This document shows positions 38,644 through 46,369 of a DNA stretch of 48,748 bases, piece after piece. A program made the translations under genes and the position numbers. The notes under the pieces are model-generated. The model had not been told where the DNA came from, did no database searches, and worked only from the letters and a program-made list of their open reading frames with translations. The number at the start of each line of letters is the position of its first letter. Position 1 is the stretch's first letter. The stretch is from a virus, in the IMG/VR virus record IMGVR_UViG_3300021479_000026, positions 1-48,748 of that record; one strand, 5' to 3'.

Positions 38644-40620
38644 TTAGTTCCATTCCACGATGGCCTTGACTCCAGCCAACGTATCCGCAGCCTGAGTTGT
38701 GAACTGAATCGAAATTAAGTCCCCATCCGCCAGCGCAACGCTGTGAAGCCAATCCGTGCAGGAAGTGCCCGTCCCTATAGTACAGGTAATCGTGGTGGAC
38801 ACCCCATTCTTCAGGACGGTGACGACACCGGAACTGGCGTTTACTCCCGCAGCCGTCGCCGTCACCACAAGATTCTGCAACGTGCGCACTCCAGAAATAG
38901 AAAAGCCGGTCCCGATATTCGTTGACGTGCAGGTCGTGGCGGTAACGTTGGGCCCGGTGTTGTAAAGCCCCAGCGTGGAAGAAGCGGTAGCTACTCCCGT
39001 GCACACCCCTTTCAGCGAATGACCATCGGCAATAAAACTGCCGAGAATCGTGCTGTTGGTACCCCCGGCAATCCAGGTATTTCCGCCATCGTCAAAGATT
39101 TTGTCCGTCGCCGACGTGGAGAATGCCCGGTTGTTGGCGGCTCCGTTGCCTGCGTTGATAACCGAGTTGCGAATGTGCAGGACGTTTCCGCCGCCGCCAA
39201 AGAAAATCTGACTAGTCGCAGCGCTACCGGCAATAACTAGCTGGTCTCCATCGATGTTGAAGTTCCCCGAGCCAACGTTGCATATGAAGAGGCTTTGAAT
39301 CGACGGCGCTACGTTCACATAGGCAATAGTGTCGCCAAACGAGTTCATCTGGCCACCGCCGCCCGTATTCGTGCATTTGATCGCGGCGACGCTGCCAGAG
39401 AGCGAGCCCATGTACATCCCGCCGTAGGAATTCCAAACGCCTGAGTTGGCCAAGCTCAAAAACAGGGTGTAGGAATTTCCTCCCCAGCACATGAGCCCAT
39501 AAGTATTGAGCGTATTGTTTGCCGGGGCGGCGCTGCATGGAGTAGACCCAAAACTCGAAACGTTAATGTTCCATAGCGTGGTATCGTTGCAGTCTCCTGC
39601 CCCGAAGGTGAAGCCAACTGAGTTAGTTGTCGTAGTGGCAAAGCCAGAAAATGACAGGTTCCAAGCCGTGTTGCCGCCGTCGCAGGAACCTCCTCCGCCG
39701 CCTCCGGCAATTTCAAATAGCCTTACGTTTTGCGTTCCTCCGACCAGTTGCCCAAGCCCGTTGATGCTGAAATCGTGGGCGTGTAGGTTGGTGACTCCTC
39801 CGAAGCAACCGATCCCAGAACCTCCGCCAGTGCAGGAAGCAAAGTTGAAACTCGGAAGCGGGATAATCGTCGTCGATCCCATGCCCGCACCGGAAACGAC
39901 CGGCCCGGTGGAAGTGATGTCCGCCAGAGTCCCATTGGTAGTCGATCCCATGCACTGATTGTTGGATTGCTGGATAATCGCCGCCGCGCTAACGAACGCA
40001 GCTCCGGGAGGCAGTTGCAGAAAGCATTTGGCACCCGGAGTAGCCCACGCGGCGGTAACAGCAGCGTTAAGTGCCGCGGTGTCGTCCTGCGTTCCGTAAG
40101 CGAAAGTGCAGGCGATGCCGTTCGTGGCGGTACAGTTTGCCGTTGCCGCGATGGACACCGTGACGCTCGTCGAACTGATAAAACCCGTGATAGTGCCCAA
40201 TGGGACCGAGAGCACATTCGTCGTCAGCACATTCGAGTTGATTTGTGTTACTGCCGTGGTGCCGAATTCAATCTTCCCCACGTCCGCAGCGGTGAATACG
40301 ATGTCTCCCGCTGGGCAGGAAATCGTCTGACTTGTAGCGACGAAGTTACAGTCTCCAGCAAACTTAACATCCCATTTGGCCCCAAAGGACAAGGGGCTCA
40401 CTCCCGGCACAGTGCTGGCAGTCAAGGTGTTCGTCGCGCTACAAGTAAACGTTGTGCCGGTAGTCGTATTGAAGAACGTCTGCCCAGCCGTACACGTTGC
40501 TGGGTTGCTCGTTACGATAGTGGTGCCACCGCCACTAGAGGTTGGAGGAAAGTTACCCTGTTGTGCCCAAAGGGTATGGGGCACCAACATAAGCATGAGA
40601 GCTAAAAGGGCTTTTCTCAT
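38644..40620 (-). CDS. Exported beta-helix spike-like protein, 658 aa
   Basis: Starts with a signal peptide (MRKALLALMLMLVPHTLWAQQ). Residues about 170-550 look like a pectate-lyase-type right-handed beta-helix, with the entry phrase YGTQDDTAALNAAVTAAW that in phage spikes precedes the helix. Sixteen or so Cys and many Thr/Ser/Asn/Gly fit an extracytoplasmic fold. The C-terminal 80 residues form a small beta domain. Spikes normally carry no signal peptide, since virions assemble in the cytosol, so it may be secreted as a depolymerase or be a surface protein. It is also a candidate receptor-binding protein. Confidence 0.72.
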   Translation of the reverse strand: MRKALLALMLMLVPHTLWAQQGNFPPTSSGGGTTIVTSNPATCTAGQTFFNTTTGTTFTCSATNTLTASTVPGVSPLSFGAKWDVKFAGDCNFVATSQTISCPAGDIVFTAADVGKIEFGTTAVTQINSNVLTTNVLSVPLGTITGFISSTSVTVSIAATANCTATNGIACTFAYGTQDDTAALNAAVTAAWATPGAKCFLQLPPGAAFVSAAAIIQQSNNQCMGSTTNGTLADITSTGPVVSGAGMGSTTIIPLPSFNFASCTGGGSGIGCFGGVTNLHAHDFSINGLGQLVGGTQNVRLFEIAGGGGGGSCDGGNTAWNLSFSGFATTTTNSVGFTFGAGDCNDTTLWNINVSSFGSTPCSAAPANNTLNTYGLMCWGGNSYTLFLSLANSGVWNSYGGMYMGSLSGSVAAIKCTNTGGGGQMNSFGDTIAYVNVAPSIQSLFICNVGSGNFNIDGDQLVIAGSAATSQIFFGGGGNVLHIRNSVINAGNGAANNRAFSTSATDKIFDDGGNTWIAGGTNSTILGSFIADGHSLKGVCTGVATASSTLGLYNTGPNVTATTCTSTNIGTGFSISGVRTLQNLVVTATAAGVNASSGVVTVLKNGVSTTITCTIGTGTSCTDWLHSVALADGDLISIQFTTQAADTLAGVKAIVEWN

Positions 40621-40638
40621 TTATTCCCCACCCTTAAA

Positions 40639-40651
40639 TGTAATCATTACA
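40639..40651. repeat. Palindrome site 24
   Basis: TGTAATCATTACA between the stop of the 797-aa spike gene (40653) and the 658-aa spike gene. It marks the right edge of the palindrome-free cassette. Confidence 0.95.
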
Positions 40652-40652
40652 C

Positions 40653-43046
40653 TTAGGAGATTGTGCATGATGACCCTCGATAGATTGTCACCAAGTCGCC
40701 AATAGTTGGTGCTACAAGTTGGAGTGAAACTACTGTCCCACTAACTGAAGCACCCTCAATCCTAGCCCAAATATGAAAGGGCATCTTAGTCCCCGTGCCG
40801 CCAAGAGTCCAGTTCGGTGCAATCTGAAACGTCGTTGTTATCGAGGCTGTGTCCGTCACAGCTCCATAAGCCGAGGCCGTTGCCGCAGTGCCCATCGAAT
40901 AGTTAGCCGTAATATTCACAGCCCCATTCGTCGCTGTCAGGAGGTTCCACTGATTCGCTGTCGCCCCGGTTGCTTGCCCTACAACGCCATCACAGGTCAA
41001 TGTATAGGATTGTGTAGCAAGTGGAAGTGTGAGGGTTAGCGGCACACCACCACCAGACCCGATAATCTGGGCGGTCGTGCAGGAAACTACCGTACCACCT
41101 GTCCCGCAAGTCCAGTCAGCAGTCAGAGCCACGCTATTGCCTATGGCTTTCACTATCTGACCACCAGCGTAGTAGACAGGAGCAAATCCGGCAGCATTAG
41201 AATCGTACAGCTTAATGAGCGTATTGGTATCGGTGATACTATTCAGGGCATCATTCAGGATTGTAGCAGAACCATTGCCCACTATATTTTGTGCCGTCAC
41301 GCGGTTAGTTGCTACATTCGCAACGTTGATGAGCGTGGGGACAGTAGCATTGCCGTAGAGATTCTTAAGTGTCACGCCTACCGTTTGCGTGGTAGGCCCA
41401 ATACTTGCTCCAATAGTTCCATGCTCGAAATGGATATTCTCTAAGCTGCCGCCCGTCACACCATCAAGGACAAGCTGATTGCCGATAGTAGAGGCATCGT
41501 TGGTGTTGAATGTGGCATCCTGTATACCACGGAATGACGGCACGTTGTGGATGTAAGCCCCTATAGTTCCACCACCACCTCCAGAGGGTAGGATATCCCA
41601 GCCACGCCCGCTGGAATTTTGAGCGCCAGAGCCTTCATACCACAGCGAGTATTTGGTGCAATTCTGCACAATAACATTAAAGAAGCCAGAAAGTTCTTGC
41701 CCGTTCTGGTTTTCTCCTGCAATACTATTAGACCCTCCATTGCAGTTTATGGTTACGCCATCAACTGTCGCAGAGCTTATGGTGCTTCCATTGCCAATTT
41801 GAATAATAGGTGTGCTGGACGGAAATCCACTATTTTGCTGGATTTGCGTAACTCCAGAAAACCCGTAAAGATGTGCCCCTGACGAAGAGAGAATAATTTG
41901 TCCACTAACTATAAGATTTATTGATGCTAGTAGGACTATCTGCCCCCCAGAGATAGTAAACCCGCCCCCACAAACTTGTGTGCCCCTAAAACCTGTTGCG
42001 TTAATGATTCCAGCACCTGTAGCAAGCCCCGTGGCAATCTTCGCACAAGCATCAGCACCCACCTGTTGGTCAGCACAGATAACACCATTAATGGAGGCAC
42101 AAGTTAGTGTCGAGGCGAAAACTGTTCCCGATAGTATGGTTGGCCCATTTACGTTTAATCCATTATTAAACGTATTTGATGTAGTGAATACATTACCCAA
42201 CCCCAGTTGAGCCACACCTGTTAGAGAGTTTAATCCCACACCTATAACCTTCATTACTGGCTTGGTAGTGGGGGAGTAGAATTGGACATAATATATGCCA
42301 CTCGCGGCAAATACATTCCAATTCCCCAATTGGTCACTAGCTATCGGGTTAGTGGACGGAACACTCAGCGTGGGGTCTTGGAATATAGAGGATAGCCCAC
42401 CACAGGTAGTGGTACCATTCCCTTCCTGTAAGACTGTCCCATTGCTAGAGGCAATGCCATTAGTGTGGTTTAGTTGGAAGGTTATGGCTGTAGGGGATAC
42501 AGTCAAGATGGTGAAACCCCCAGTAATGGTCCCATTGGTTAAGGTTCCAGCATTAAAGAATATATCTGACCCGGTAAACCCGGCCACTAGTATAGTCATC
42601 CCCGGCACAAACCCGGCAGTCACAGGGTTACTAACCATCGTCAGTGTGGCGAGGTTATTGGATACACTCGCTGCGGTAGTGGATAGGGGCTGGCAGACGG
42701 CAATGCTCTGATTGGCGAGAGGAATTCCTTGGCGGTTAACAACGGGGGAACTATTGGAACCCAAATTACCTTGGGCACGTAAATTCGCGGGTAGGAAGAG
42801 TGTAATGATTACAAGTAGGGAGGCTAGATATTTGGCCTTTTGCCTAGCGGGGGACGCATGGTCTAGTTGGCACCCCACACAATACTTAGCCACTGACCTA
42901 CCTACCGCCATCTTGCCTGTGTATAACCTAACCTTACATATCAGGCAGCGCTTAGGCTCAGGGTCAGCGGGTATTCCAGGGCGGCGATAATGGACTAGTA
43001 GGCCCTGATCTCGTTGCTCTTGTGTGATGGGTATGGGGACTAGCAT
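40653..43046 (-). CDS. Spike-like protein with zinc ribbon and membrane segment, 797 aa
   Basis: From ATG 43046 the protein opens with a cytosolic-looking zinc ribbon (CLIC 34-37, CVGC 56-59), then a hydrophobic segment ending like a signal peptide (LASLLVIITLFLPANLRAQG, about 74-93), then a long beta-helix region with IGNGSTISSATVDGVTINC and further Asn/Gly/Thr/Val-rich turns, and a C-terminal beta domain. Palindrome site 25 encodes VIIT in the hydrophobic segment. The upstream frame extends to 43085, but 43046 avoids overlap with the 49-aa gene. There is no ribosome site; the palindrome is 2 bases upstream. The role is probably receptor binding or surface degradation. Confidence 0.7.
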   Translation of the reverse strand: MLVPIPITQEQRDQGLLVHYRRPGIPADPEPKRCLICKVRLYTGKMAVGRSVAKYCVGCQLDHASPARQKAKYLASLLVIITLFLPANLRAQGNLGSNSSPVVNRQGIPLANQSIAVCQPLSTTAASVSNNLATLTMVSNPVTAGFVPGMTILVAGFTGSDIFFNAGTLTNGTITGGFTILTVSPTAITFQLNHTNGIASSNGTVLQEGNGTTTCGGLSSIFQDPTLSVPSTNPIASDQLGNWNVFAASGIYYVQFYSPTTKPVMKVIGVGLNSLTGVAQLGLGNVFTTSNTFNNGLNVNGPTILSGTVFASTLTCASINGVICADQQVGADACAKIATGLATGAGIINATGFRGTQVCGGGFTISGGQIVLLASINLIVSGQIILSSSGAHLYGFSGVTQIQQNSGFPSSTPIIQIGNGSTISSATVDGVTINCNGGSNSIAGENQNGQELSGFFNVIVQNCTKYSLWYEGSGAQNSSGRGWDILPSGGGGGTIGAYIHNVPSFRGIQDATFNTNDASTIGNQLVLDGVTGGSLENIHFEHGTIGASIGPTTQTVGVTLKNLYGNATVPTLINVANVATNRVTAQNIVGNGSATILNDALNSITDTNTLIKLYDSNAAGFAPVYYAGGQIVKAIGNSVALTADWTCGTGGTVVSCTTAQIIGSGGGVPLTLTLPLATQSYTLTCDGVVGQATGATANQWNLLTATNGAVNITANYSMGTAATASAYGAVTDTASITTTFQIAPNWTLGGTGTKMPFHIWARIEGASVSGTVVSLQLVAPTIGDLVTIYRGSSCTIS
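42801..42813. repeat. Palindrome site 25, intragenic
   Basis: TGTAATGATTACA inside the spike gene, read as VIIT (79-82) in its membrane or signal segment. Confidence 0.95.
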
Positions 43047-43048
43047 AG

Positions 43049-43061
43049 TGTAATCATTACA
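43049..43061. repeat. Palindrome site 26, supplies stop of the 49-aa gene
   Basis: TGTAATCATTACA; GTG TAA on the coding strand ends the 49-aa gene, and the spike ATG follows 2 bases after the site. Confidence 0.95.
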
Positions 43062-43206
43062 CCGTGTAAAAATTACACGGTCCATTTTTGGATTGAATTT
43101 TTTGGAGCGCCACTATCAGACCGGGGGCACGTCTCTTCTCAGCGGGGAGGTGGCCTACGTATACCCCCACCATACCCACTATCAGTGCCGGTACTACCAT
43201 GACCAT
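43057..43206 (-). CDS. Small membrane protein, 49 aa
   Basis: Starts at ATG 43206 (alternative GTG 43212). One hydrophobic helix (MVMVVPALIVGMVGVYVG) is followed by a basic segment and ends in CNFYTV, the translation of a degenerate palindrome and the first base of site 26, whose TAA is the stop. It is probably a single-pass membrane peptide at the head of the spike operon. Confidence 0.5.
   Translation of the reverse strand: MVMVVPALIVGMVGVYVGHLPAEKRRAPGLIVALQKIQSKNGPCNFYTV
43065..43077. repeat. Palindrome site 27, degenerate
   Basis: TGTAAAAATTACA, a centre-altered copy only 3 bases from site 26, translated as CNFYT in place of CNDYT. It is flanked by an inverted CCG/CGG pair, making a 19-bp hairpin-like palindrome. 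Confidence 0.8.
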
Positions 43207-43227
43207 TAGCACTAGCCCATGCTCAAG

Positions 43228-43241
43228 TGTAATCCATTACA
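43228..43241. repeat. Palindrome site 28 (14-bp form)
   Basis: TGTAATCCATTACA about 22 bases upstream of the 49-aa gene. A possible 21-codon frame (43223-43288, GGAG upstream) runs through it. Confidence 0.95.
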
Positions 43242-43301
43242 AGTAGCAGCCCGGCCAAATTGTGTGGGAGTGCCACTTGGGATTCCATTGTTATTAGCTC
43301 C

Positions 43302-43330
43302 GCGAGTCCCATGCTTCGCATGGTACTCGC
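43302..43330. other. Stable hairpin with GCGAAGC core
   Basis: Two 6-bp stem segments separated by a single C/T mismatch close a 3-base loop; on the minus strand the tip reads GCGAAGC, known as an exceptionally stable mini-hairpin. It lies 12 bases after the 109-aa gene's stop and could be a transcript end or processing structure; no T-run follows. Confidence 0.65.
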
Positions 43331-43341
43331 TCCGCTGTAAC

Positions 43342-43671
43342 TCAACGTGCTAGGCGCGCACGCCACGATGTCTTAGCCTTTGGCTCTGTGAGTTGAAGCA
43401 CAGTGAATCCACCACTTTGCCGGGGACGCCACTCGACACCGACACCTCGCACTTTGCCATTTACTTCACGCAAACGGCGAGTGCCCACGATCCATTTTGC
43501 TTGGCCGCGAGCTACCATCATCTCTGCTTTAATCCGGGTAACCGTGTACGTTGGGAGGGTTATGTTGCTGGGATGTACGGTGATGTGATTAGCGCGTTCA
43601 GAGGAGTAGAAGCGGGATGACATGCGAGGTTTGAGTACACATACGCTGGCCGCAATTATGCTGCGAGACAT
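43342..43671 (-). CDS. Hypothetical basic protein, 109 aa
   Basis: First leftward gene of the genome, next to the divergent control region. It is basic and soluble, with a beta-rich centre (ITLPTYTVTRIKAEMMVARG) and Arg-rich C-terminus. ATG 43671 has AGGGTGA upstream; ATG 43623 is an alternative. Its place suggests an early or regulatory role, but the family is unknown. Confidence 0.5.
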   Translation of the reverse strand: MSRSIIAASVCVLKPRMSSRFYSSERANHITVHPSNITLPTYTVTRIKAEMMVARGQAKWIVGTRRLREVNGKVRGVGVEWRPRQSGGFTVLQLTEPKAKTSWRARLAR

Positions 43672-43981
43672 ACGCTGTCACCCTAAAACTGACTTGTCAA
43701 CCCCCCAATATGGATTACAGTAAAATAGGCCAAGCATGAGATAGGGCAAGGATTATAGGAGGAAAATAAATGTAAGTACTAGAGTAAAATGGTACTTGAC
43801 AAGGTTTAGGGAATATGGGAAGGTTTCACTAGCGGAGAAACCCGCGAGGGGGATATATGAGTGTTTCGCACATGACACACTGTAATCATTACAGTGTGCC
43901 ACATGGGAAATACTCCCATAAAGCCCAAAACAGTAGGGCGAACGTTACAACCCGGATAGACGGGTAGAATGGATACAAGTA
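43672..43981. promoter_or_regulatory. Divergent control region between leftward and rightward genes
   Basis: A 310-base gap with no gene. It holds a half-site TGGATTACA (43711-43719), a start-stop minimal frame AUGUAA (43770-43775) behind an AGGAGGAAAA ribosome site, a -35-like CTTGACAAGGTTT (43795-43807) without a good -10 box, the extended palindrome site 29 (43876-43898, 23 bp perfect) and a 6-bp hairpin (43903-43919). No convincing -10 element is seen in either direction, so activation may need a regulator. Confidence 0.6.
43881..43893. repeat. Palindrome site 29, longest symmetric copy
   Basis: TGTAATCATTACA inside a perfect 23-bp palindrome (43876-43898) in the divergent control region, about 90 bases upstream of the DUF932 gene. 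Confidence 0.97.
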
Positions 43982-45007
43982 ATGGCACATAACCTGATGA
44001 ATCGAAACGGAGTAACCGGCATGTTCTGTGTTGGAGATAGGGATGCGGCATGGCATCGTTTAGGCCAGCGCACACCCAATGCAGTAACCTGGGCAGAAGC
44101 AATTCAACTTGCTGATCTCAACTGGGAAGTAGTCAAGAAGCAACTCTACTTCCGCAATGCCCTGGGCACGGTCACAGAGGCTCAAGGGCACATGGCCACA
44201 ACCCGGAGTGACGACGGCGCGTTTTTGGGCATCGTTGGCGACAGTTATCAACTGATTCAGAATCGGGAAGCCTTCACATTCTGTGATGATCTACTTGCTC
44301 AAGCCAATGGCGCGAAGTATGAGAGTGCCGGGGGCTTGGGGAATGGGGAACAAATCTGGGTTATGGCCCGAATCCCCGATGCGGACTACATCATTGACGG
44401 CGGGGATGAGCACAAGGCTTACTTGCTTGTAGCTACCTCACATGATGGTTCGATGTCATACACAGCAAAGCTCGTGGATACCCGCGTTGTCTGCCAGAAC
44501 ACCTTGACCGTGGCTCTGGGGGAGCGTGGCTCAGCGTTCCGGGTGAAGCACACGGCCAGTGCCAAGTCCCGCATGGATAGGGCACTCGAACAACTCTCTG
44601 AAGTCAAGAGCACGGCAATCCTGCTCAAGAATAAGATGCTCATGCTTGCGGAAACCAAACTTACCCGCGAGTCCACAAAGGCTATCCTTGACCGGCTGTT
44701 CCCCATGCCAGCCGATGAGAAGGCTAACACTACCCGGCGAGAGAACACAGTACGGGAAGTGTTGAGCCTGTACGCTCACAACGATGCCAATGCCTTCCCC
44801 AGTGTCAAAGGGACGGCCTACAACCTACTCAACGCGATAACCGAGTACACGGATCATGTGCGGACAGCCCGGGGGAATGGTTCTGAGCCTGAGAAGATGG
44901 CCGTAGCACGGTCTGAGTCTGCTTTGTTTGGCTCTGGGGCGACCCTCAAGACACAAGCCTTGGATGTCATCATTGAATTGACTGCCCAAGACTATCAGAT
45001 TGCCTAG
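43982..45007 (+). CDS. DUF932 phage/plasmid protein
   Basis: A 341-aa protein of the DUF932 family (TIGR03299 type), common on phages and plasmids and of unknown biochemical role. Typical features are seen: WHRLGQRTPNAVTWAEAIQ near the N-terminus, the TTRSDDGAFLGIVGDSYQLIQNREAF stretch (here in part), a central VCQNTLTVAL and a helical C-terminus. It is the first rightward gene. No strong ribosome site is visible (GGATA). The family's plasmid and phage distribution fits a DNA-maintenance or early role. Confidence 0.85.
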   Translation: MAHNLMNRNGVTGMFCVGDRDAAWHRLGQRTPNAVTWAEAIQLADLNWEVVKKQLYFRNALGTVTEAQGHMATTRSDDGAFLGIVGDSYQLIQNREAFTFCDDLLAQANGAKYESAGGLGNGEQIWVMARIPDADYIIDGGDEHKAYLLVATSHDGSMSYTAKLVDTRVVCQNTLTVALGERGSAFRVKHTASAKSRMDRALEQLSEVKSTAILLKNKMLMLAETKLTRESTKAILDRLFPMPADEKANTTRRENTVREVLSLYAHNDANAFPSVKGTAYNLLNAITEYTDHVRTARGNGSEPEKMAVARSESALFGSGATLKTQALDVIIELTAQDYQIA

Positions 45008-45021
45008 TGAGTGTCTCACCG

Positions 45022-45046
45022 ACTGCCAATCTATATGATTGGCAGT
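45022..45046 (+). other. Perfect 10-bp hairpin after the DUF932 gene
   Basis: ACTGCCAATC (45022-45031) and its exact complement (45037-45046) enclose a 5-base loop, 14 bases after the stop codon. There is no T-run, so it is more likely an mRNA-end or processing structure than a standard terminator. Confidence 0.75.
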
Positions 45047-45079
45047 AGGGGATACATTCCCAAGAATGGAGACTCACCA

Positions 45080-45271
45080 ATGACTCTACAGCAATTTATC
45101 GAACAGCATCGACAAGAGTTGAGTGAGGCAATCAACGAAAGGTTAGCGGAACCTTATGGATCGAAGAATGGTCCCCTACTCCCTATCAACGATGCAGAAC
45201 GTCGTATGTGGATTCTCAATGATGAGGGGCTATATCTTTGGGCAAAGTCTGAGGGGGTTACAGGAATATGA
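45080..45271 (+). CDS. Hypothetical protein, 63 aa
   Basis: ATG 45080 follows GGAGA; an upstream GTG would place the hairpin in the coding sequence. The product is acidic, helical at the N-terminus and ends in WILNDEGLYLWAKSEG. ATGA overlap with the next gene. Family unknown. Confidence 0.65.
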   Translation: MTLQQFIEQHRQELSEAINERLAEPYGSKNGPLLPINDAERRMWILNDEGLYLWAKSEGVTGI

Positions 45272-45459
45272 ATCCTAACGACTGGGACCTACTCACTCGT
45301 GAGCAACGTATCCGTAGGCTCCGCGCGATGCAACCCTTTTGGGTGACTAACCCTAACCGTTTGACTCACTCACAAATAGCCAGTTTGAGGATGCTCAAGT
45401 GGCTAGTGTTCATAGTGCTCACGGCTGGGGTACTTTTGTATATTTTGGCTGGGAGCTAA
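45268..45459 (+). CDS. Small membrane protein, 63 aa
   Basis: A charged N-terminal half (LLTREQRIRRLRAM) and one C-terminal membrane helix (MLKWLVFIVLTAGVLLYILAGS) make a tail-anchored protein. ATGA coupling to the gene before it. Possible roles in host takeover or membrane protection cannot be told apart. Confidence 0.65.
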   Translation: MNPNDWDLLTREQRIRRLRAMQPFWVTNPNRLTHSQIASLRMLKWLVFIVLTAGVLLYILAGS

Positions 45460-45483
45460 CCCAAACAAAGTTGAAAATAACAC

Positions 45484-45513
45484 TTGACAACAGTTTCACA
45501 TTGTGTGTACAAT
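45484..45513 (+). promoter_or_regulatory. Sigma70-type promoter of the small-gene cluster
   Basis: TTGACA (45484-45489), 18 bases, TACAAT (45508-45513). The -35 phrase ACTTGACAACAGTTTCAC is close to the leftward promoters. The transcript carries a leader of about 100 bases with a stable hairpin before the GTG at 45621. Confidence 0.85.
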
Positions 45514-45570
45514 CAAACCCAGAGCCATAACCCTGTTTACACAAACCATTGGTGACCCACGTTGAGTAGC

Positions 45571-45599
45571 GGATGAGAAGTGCGAAGCACGTATCATCC
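45571..45599 (+). other. Leader hairpin with GCGAAGC tip
   Basis: GGATGA / TCATCC and inner GTGC / GCAC pair around a GAA loop, separated by a symmetric internal loop. The tip GCGAAGC matches the hairpin at 43302-43330. It lies 12 bases ahead of the AGGAGG ribosome site and may control translation or protect the 5' end. Confidence 0.65.
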
Positions 45600-45620
45600 A
45601 TAGCATAACAAGGAGGCTCT

Positions 45621-45827
45621 GTGATTAAAGCTCCATTTAGAATACAGACTGATTATGTTCCAGACATTAACGCCCCTTCTGATGATGGGTTGCTGCTTGA
45701 CGGATACATCCCAAGTGAATACATACCGCAAGGGGGTAAGTGGGGCTGGTGGGTATGGTGTTACGTCCAACATGAGGATAGGGAACTACGAGATTGGGAG
45801 ATTCCATCAAATGAGGATGTGAACTGA
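45621..45827 (+). CDS. Hypothetical protein, 68 aa
   Basis: GTG 45621 is placed by AGGAGG a few bases upstream. The acidic product is rich in Tyr, Pro and Trp (GKWGWWVWCYVQHED) and soluble. First gene of the promoter-led small-gene cluster. Such small acidic proteins are typical of phage early regions that inhibit host enzymes, but no target is evident. Confidence 0.7.
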   Translation: MIKAPFRIQTDYVPDINAPSDDGLLLDGYIPSEYIPQGGKWGWWVWCYVQHEDRELRDWEIPSNEDVN

Positions 45828-45828
45828 C

Positions 45829-45990
45829 ATGCGCCACAGCAACTCTCGACTCCGCTGCAAGAGATACAAGGATGGTTGTTACGCAGTCGTAAGGGGTAAT
45901 AGGCGTGGCCCTTGTGCGCACTCGAAGGTACTGGCCCGCAGACGCTACGGAAGGTCAGGGTTGATAGCGTATGCGGGGACTGGTAGATGA
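45829..45990 (+). CDS. Small basic protein, 53 aa
   Basis: ATG 45829 follows the upstream stop by one base, and the TGA overlaps the next ATG as ATGA. The product is strongly basic (RRRYGRSG, RCKRYKDGCYAVVRGNRRG) with three Cys, as in nucleic-acid-binding peptides. Supported by tight coupling on both sides. Confidence 0.6.
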   Translation: MRHSNSRLRCKRYKDGCYAVVRGNRRGPCAHSKVLARRRYGRSGLIAYAGTGR

Positions 45991-46361
45991 CTAACGCTCT
46001 AAGTAGAGATTGGTGGCCGGGGCGAAGGACTCACCACACCGGCACTACCCGCAACATTGTGATGGGTGAGATGTACGATTCGAGACACTACACATTGCCT
46101 AGTGGCCGACAAGTCACGGTCAAGACGATTTGCGAGATGGGTGGCGCATTCATCGGAAGAGTGCTAACCCGATATTGGGTTGGCGTAGACTGGGGATTTG
46201 AGCCTTCCTACGCTGTATTCTCCCCCATTGATCTATCCCAATTCCACAGACATAATGTGCTGCCCCGTGCTCTGTACCCAGGTAGACTTCCACGTATGGT
46301 GATGTGGAGTGCTCGTGTCAAACTCTTCTTTTTGCGTTTATGGCTGAGGCACAAACTGTAA
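45987..46361 (+). CDS. Hypothetical protein, 124 aa
   Basis: A soluble protein with Trp/Arg/Tyr-rich composition (RYWVGVDWGFEPSYAVFSP) and a basic, hydrophobic C-terminus (SARVKLFFLRLWLRHKL) that may contact membrane or partner. Its TAA is supplied by palindrome site 30, and the next gene's ATG overlaps it. Family unknown. Confidence 0.65.
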   Translation: MTNALSRDWWPGRRTHHTGTTRNIVMGEMYDSRHYTLPSGRQVTVKTICEMGGAFIGRVLTRYWVGVDWGFEPSYAVFSPIDLSQFHRHNVLPRALYPGRLPRMVMWSARVKLFFLRLWLRHKL

Positions 46362-46369
46362 TGATTACA
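46357..46369. repeat. Palindrome site 30, stop and start of adjoining genes
   Basis: TGTAATGATTACA; CTG TAA ends the 124-aa gene and the overlapping ATG ATT ACA starts the zinc-ribbon gene, as at terminase. Confidence 0.97.

Noticed and set aside
39967-40605. Plus-strand open frame of 212 codons
   Set aside because: It is antisense to the GC-rich spike gene, Arg-rich as expected from a shadow frame, with no ribosome site.
43990-44008. CTGATGA followed by GAAAC, like a hammerhead ribozyme core
   Set aside because: Only three bases separate the two elements, so stem II cannot form, and the stretch is in the DUF932 coding sequence.
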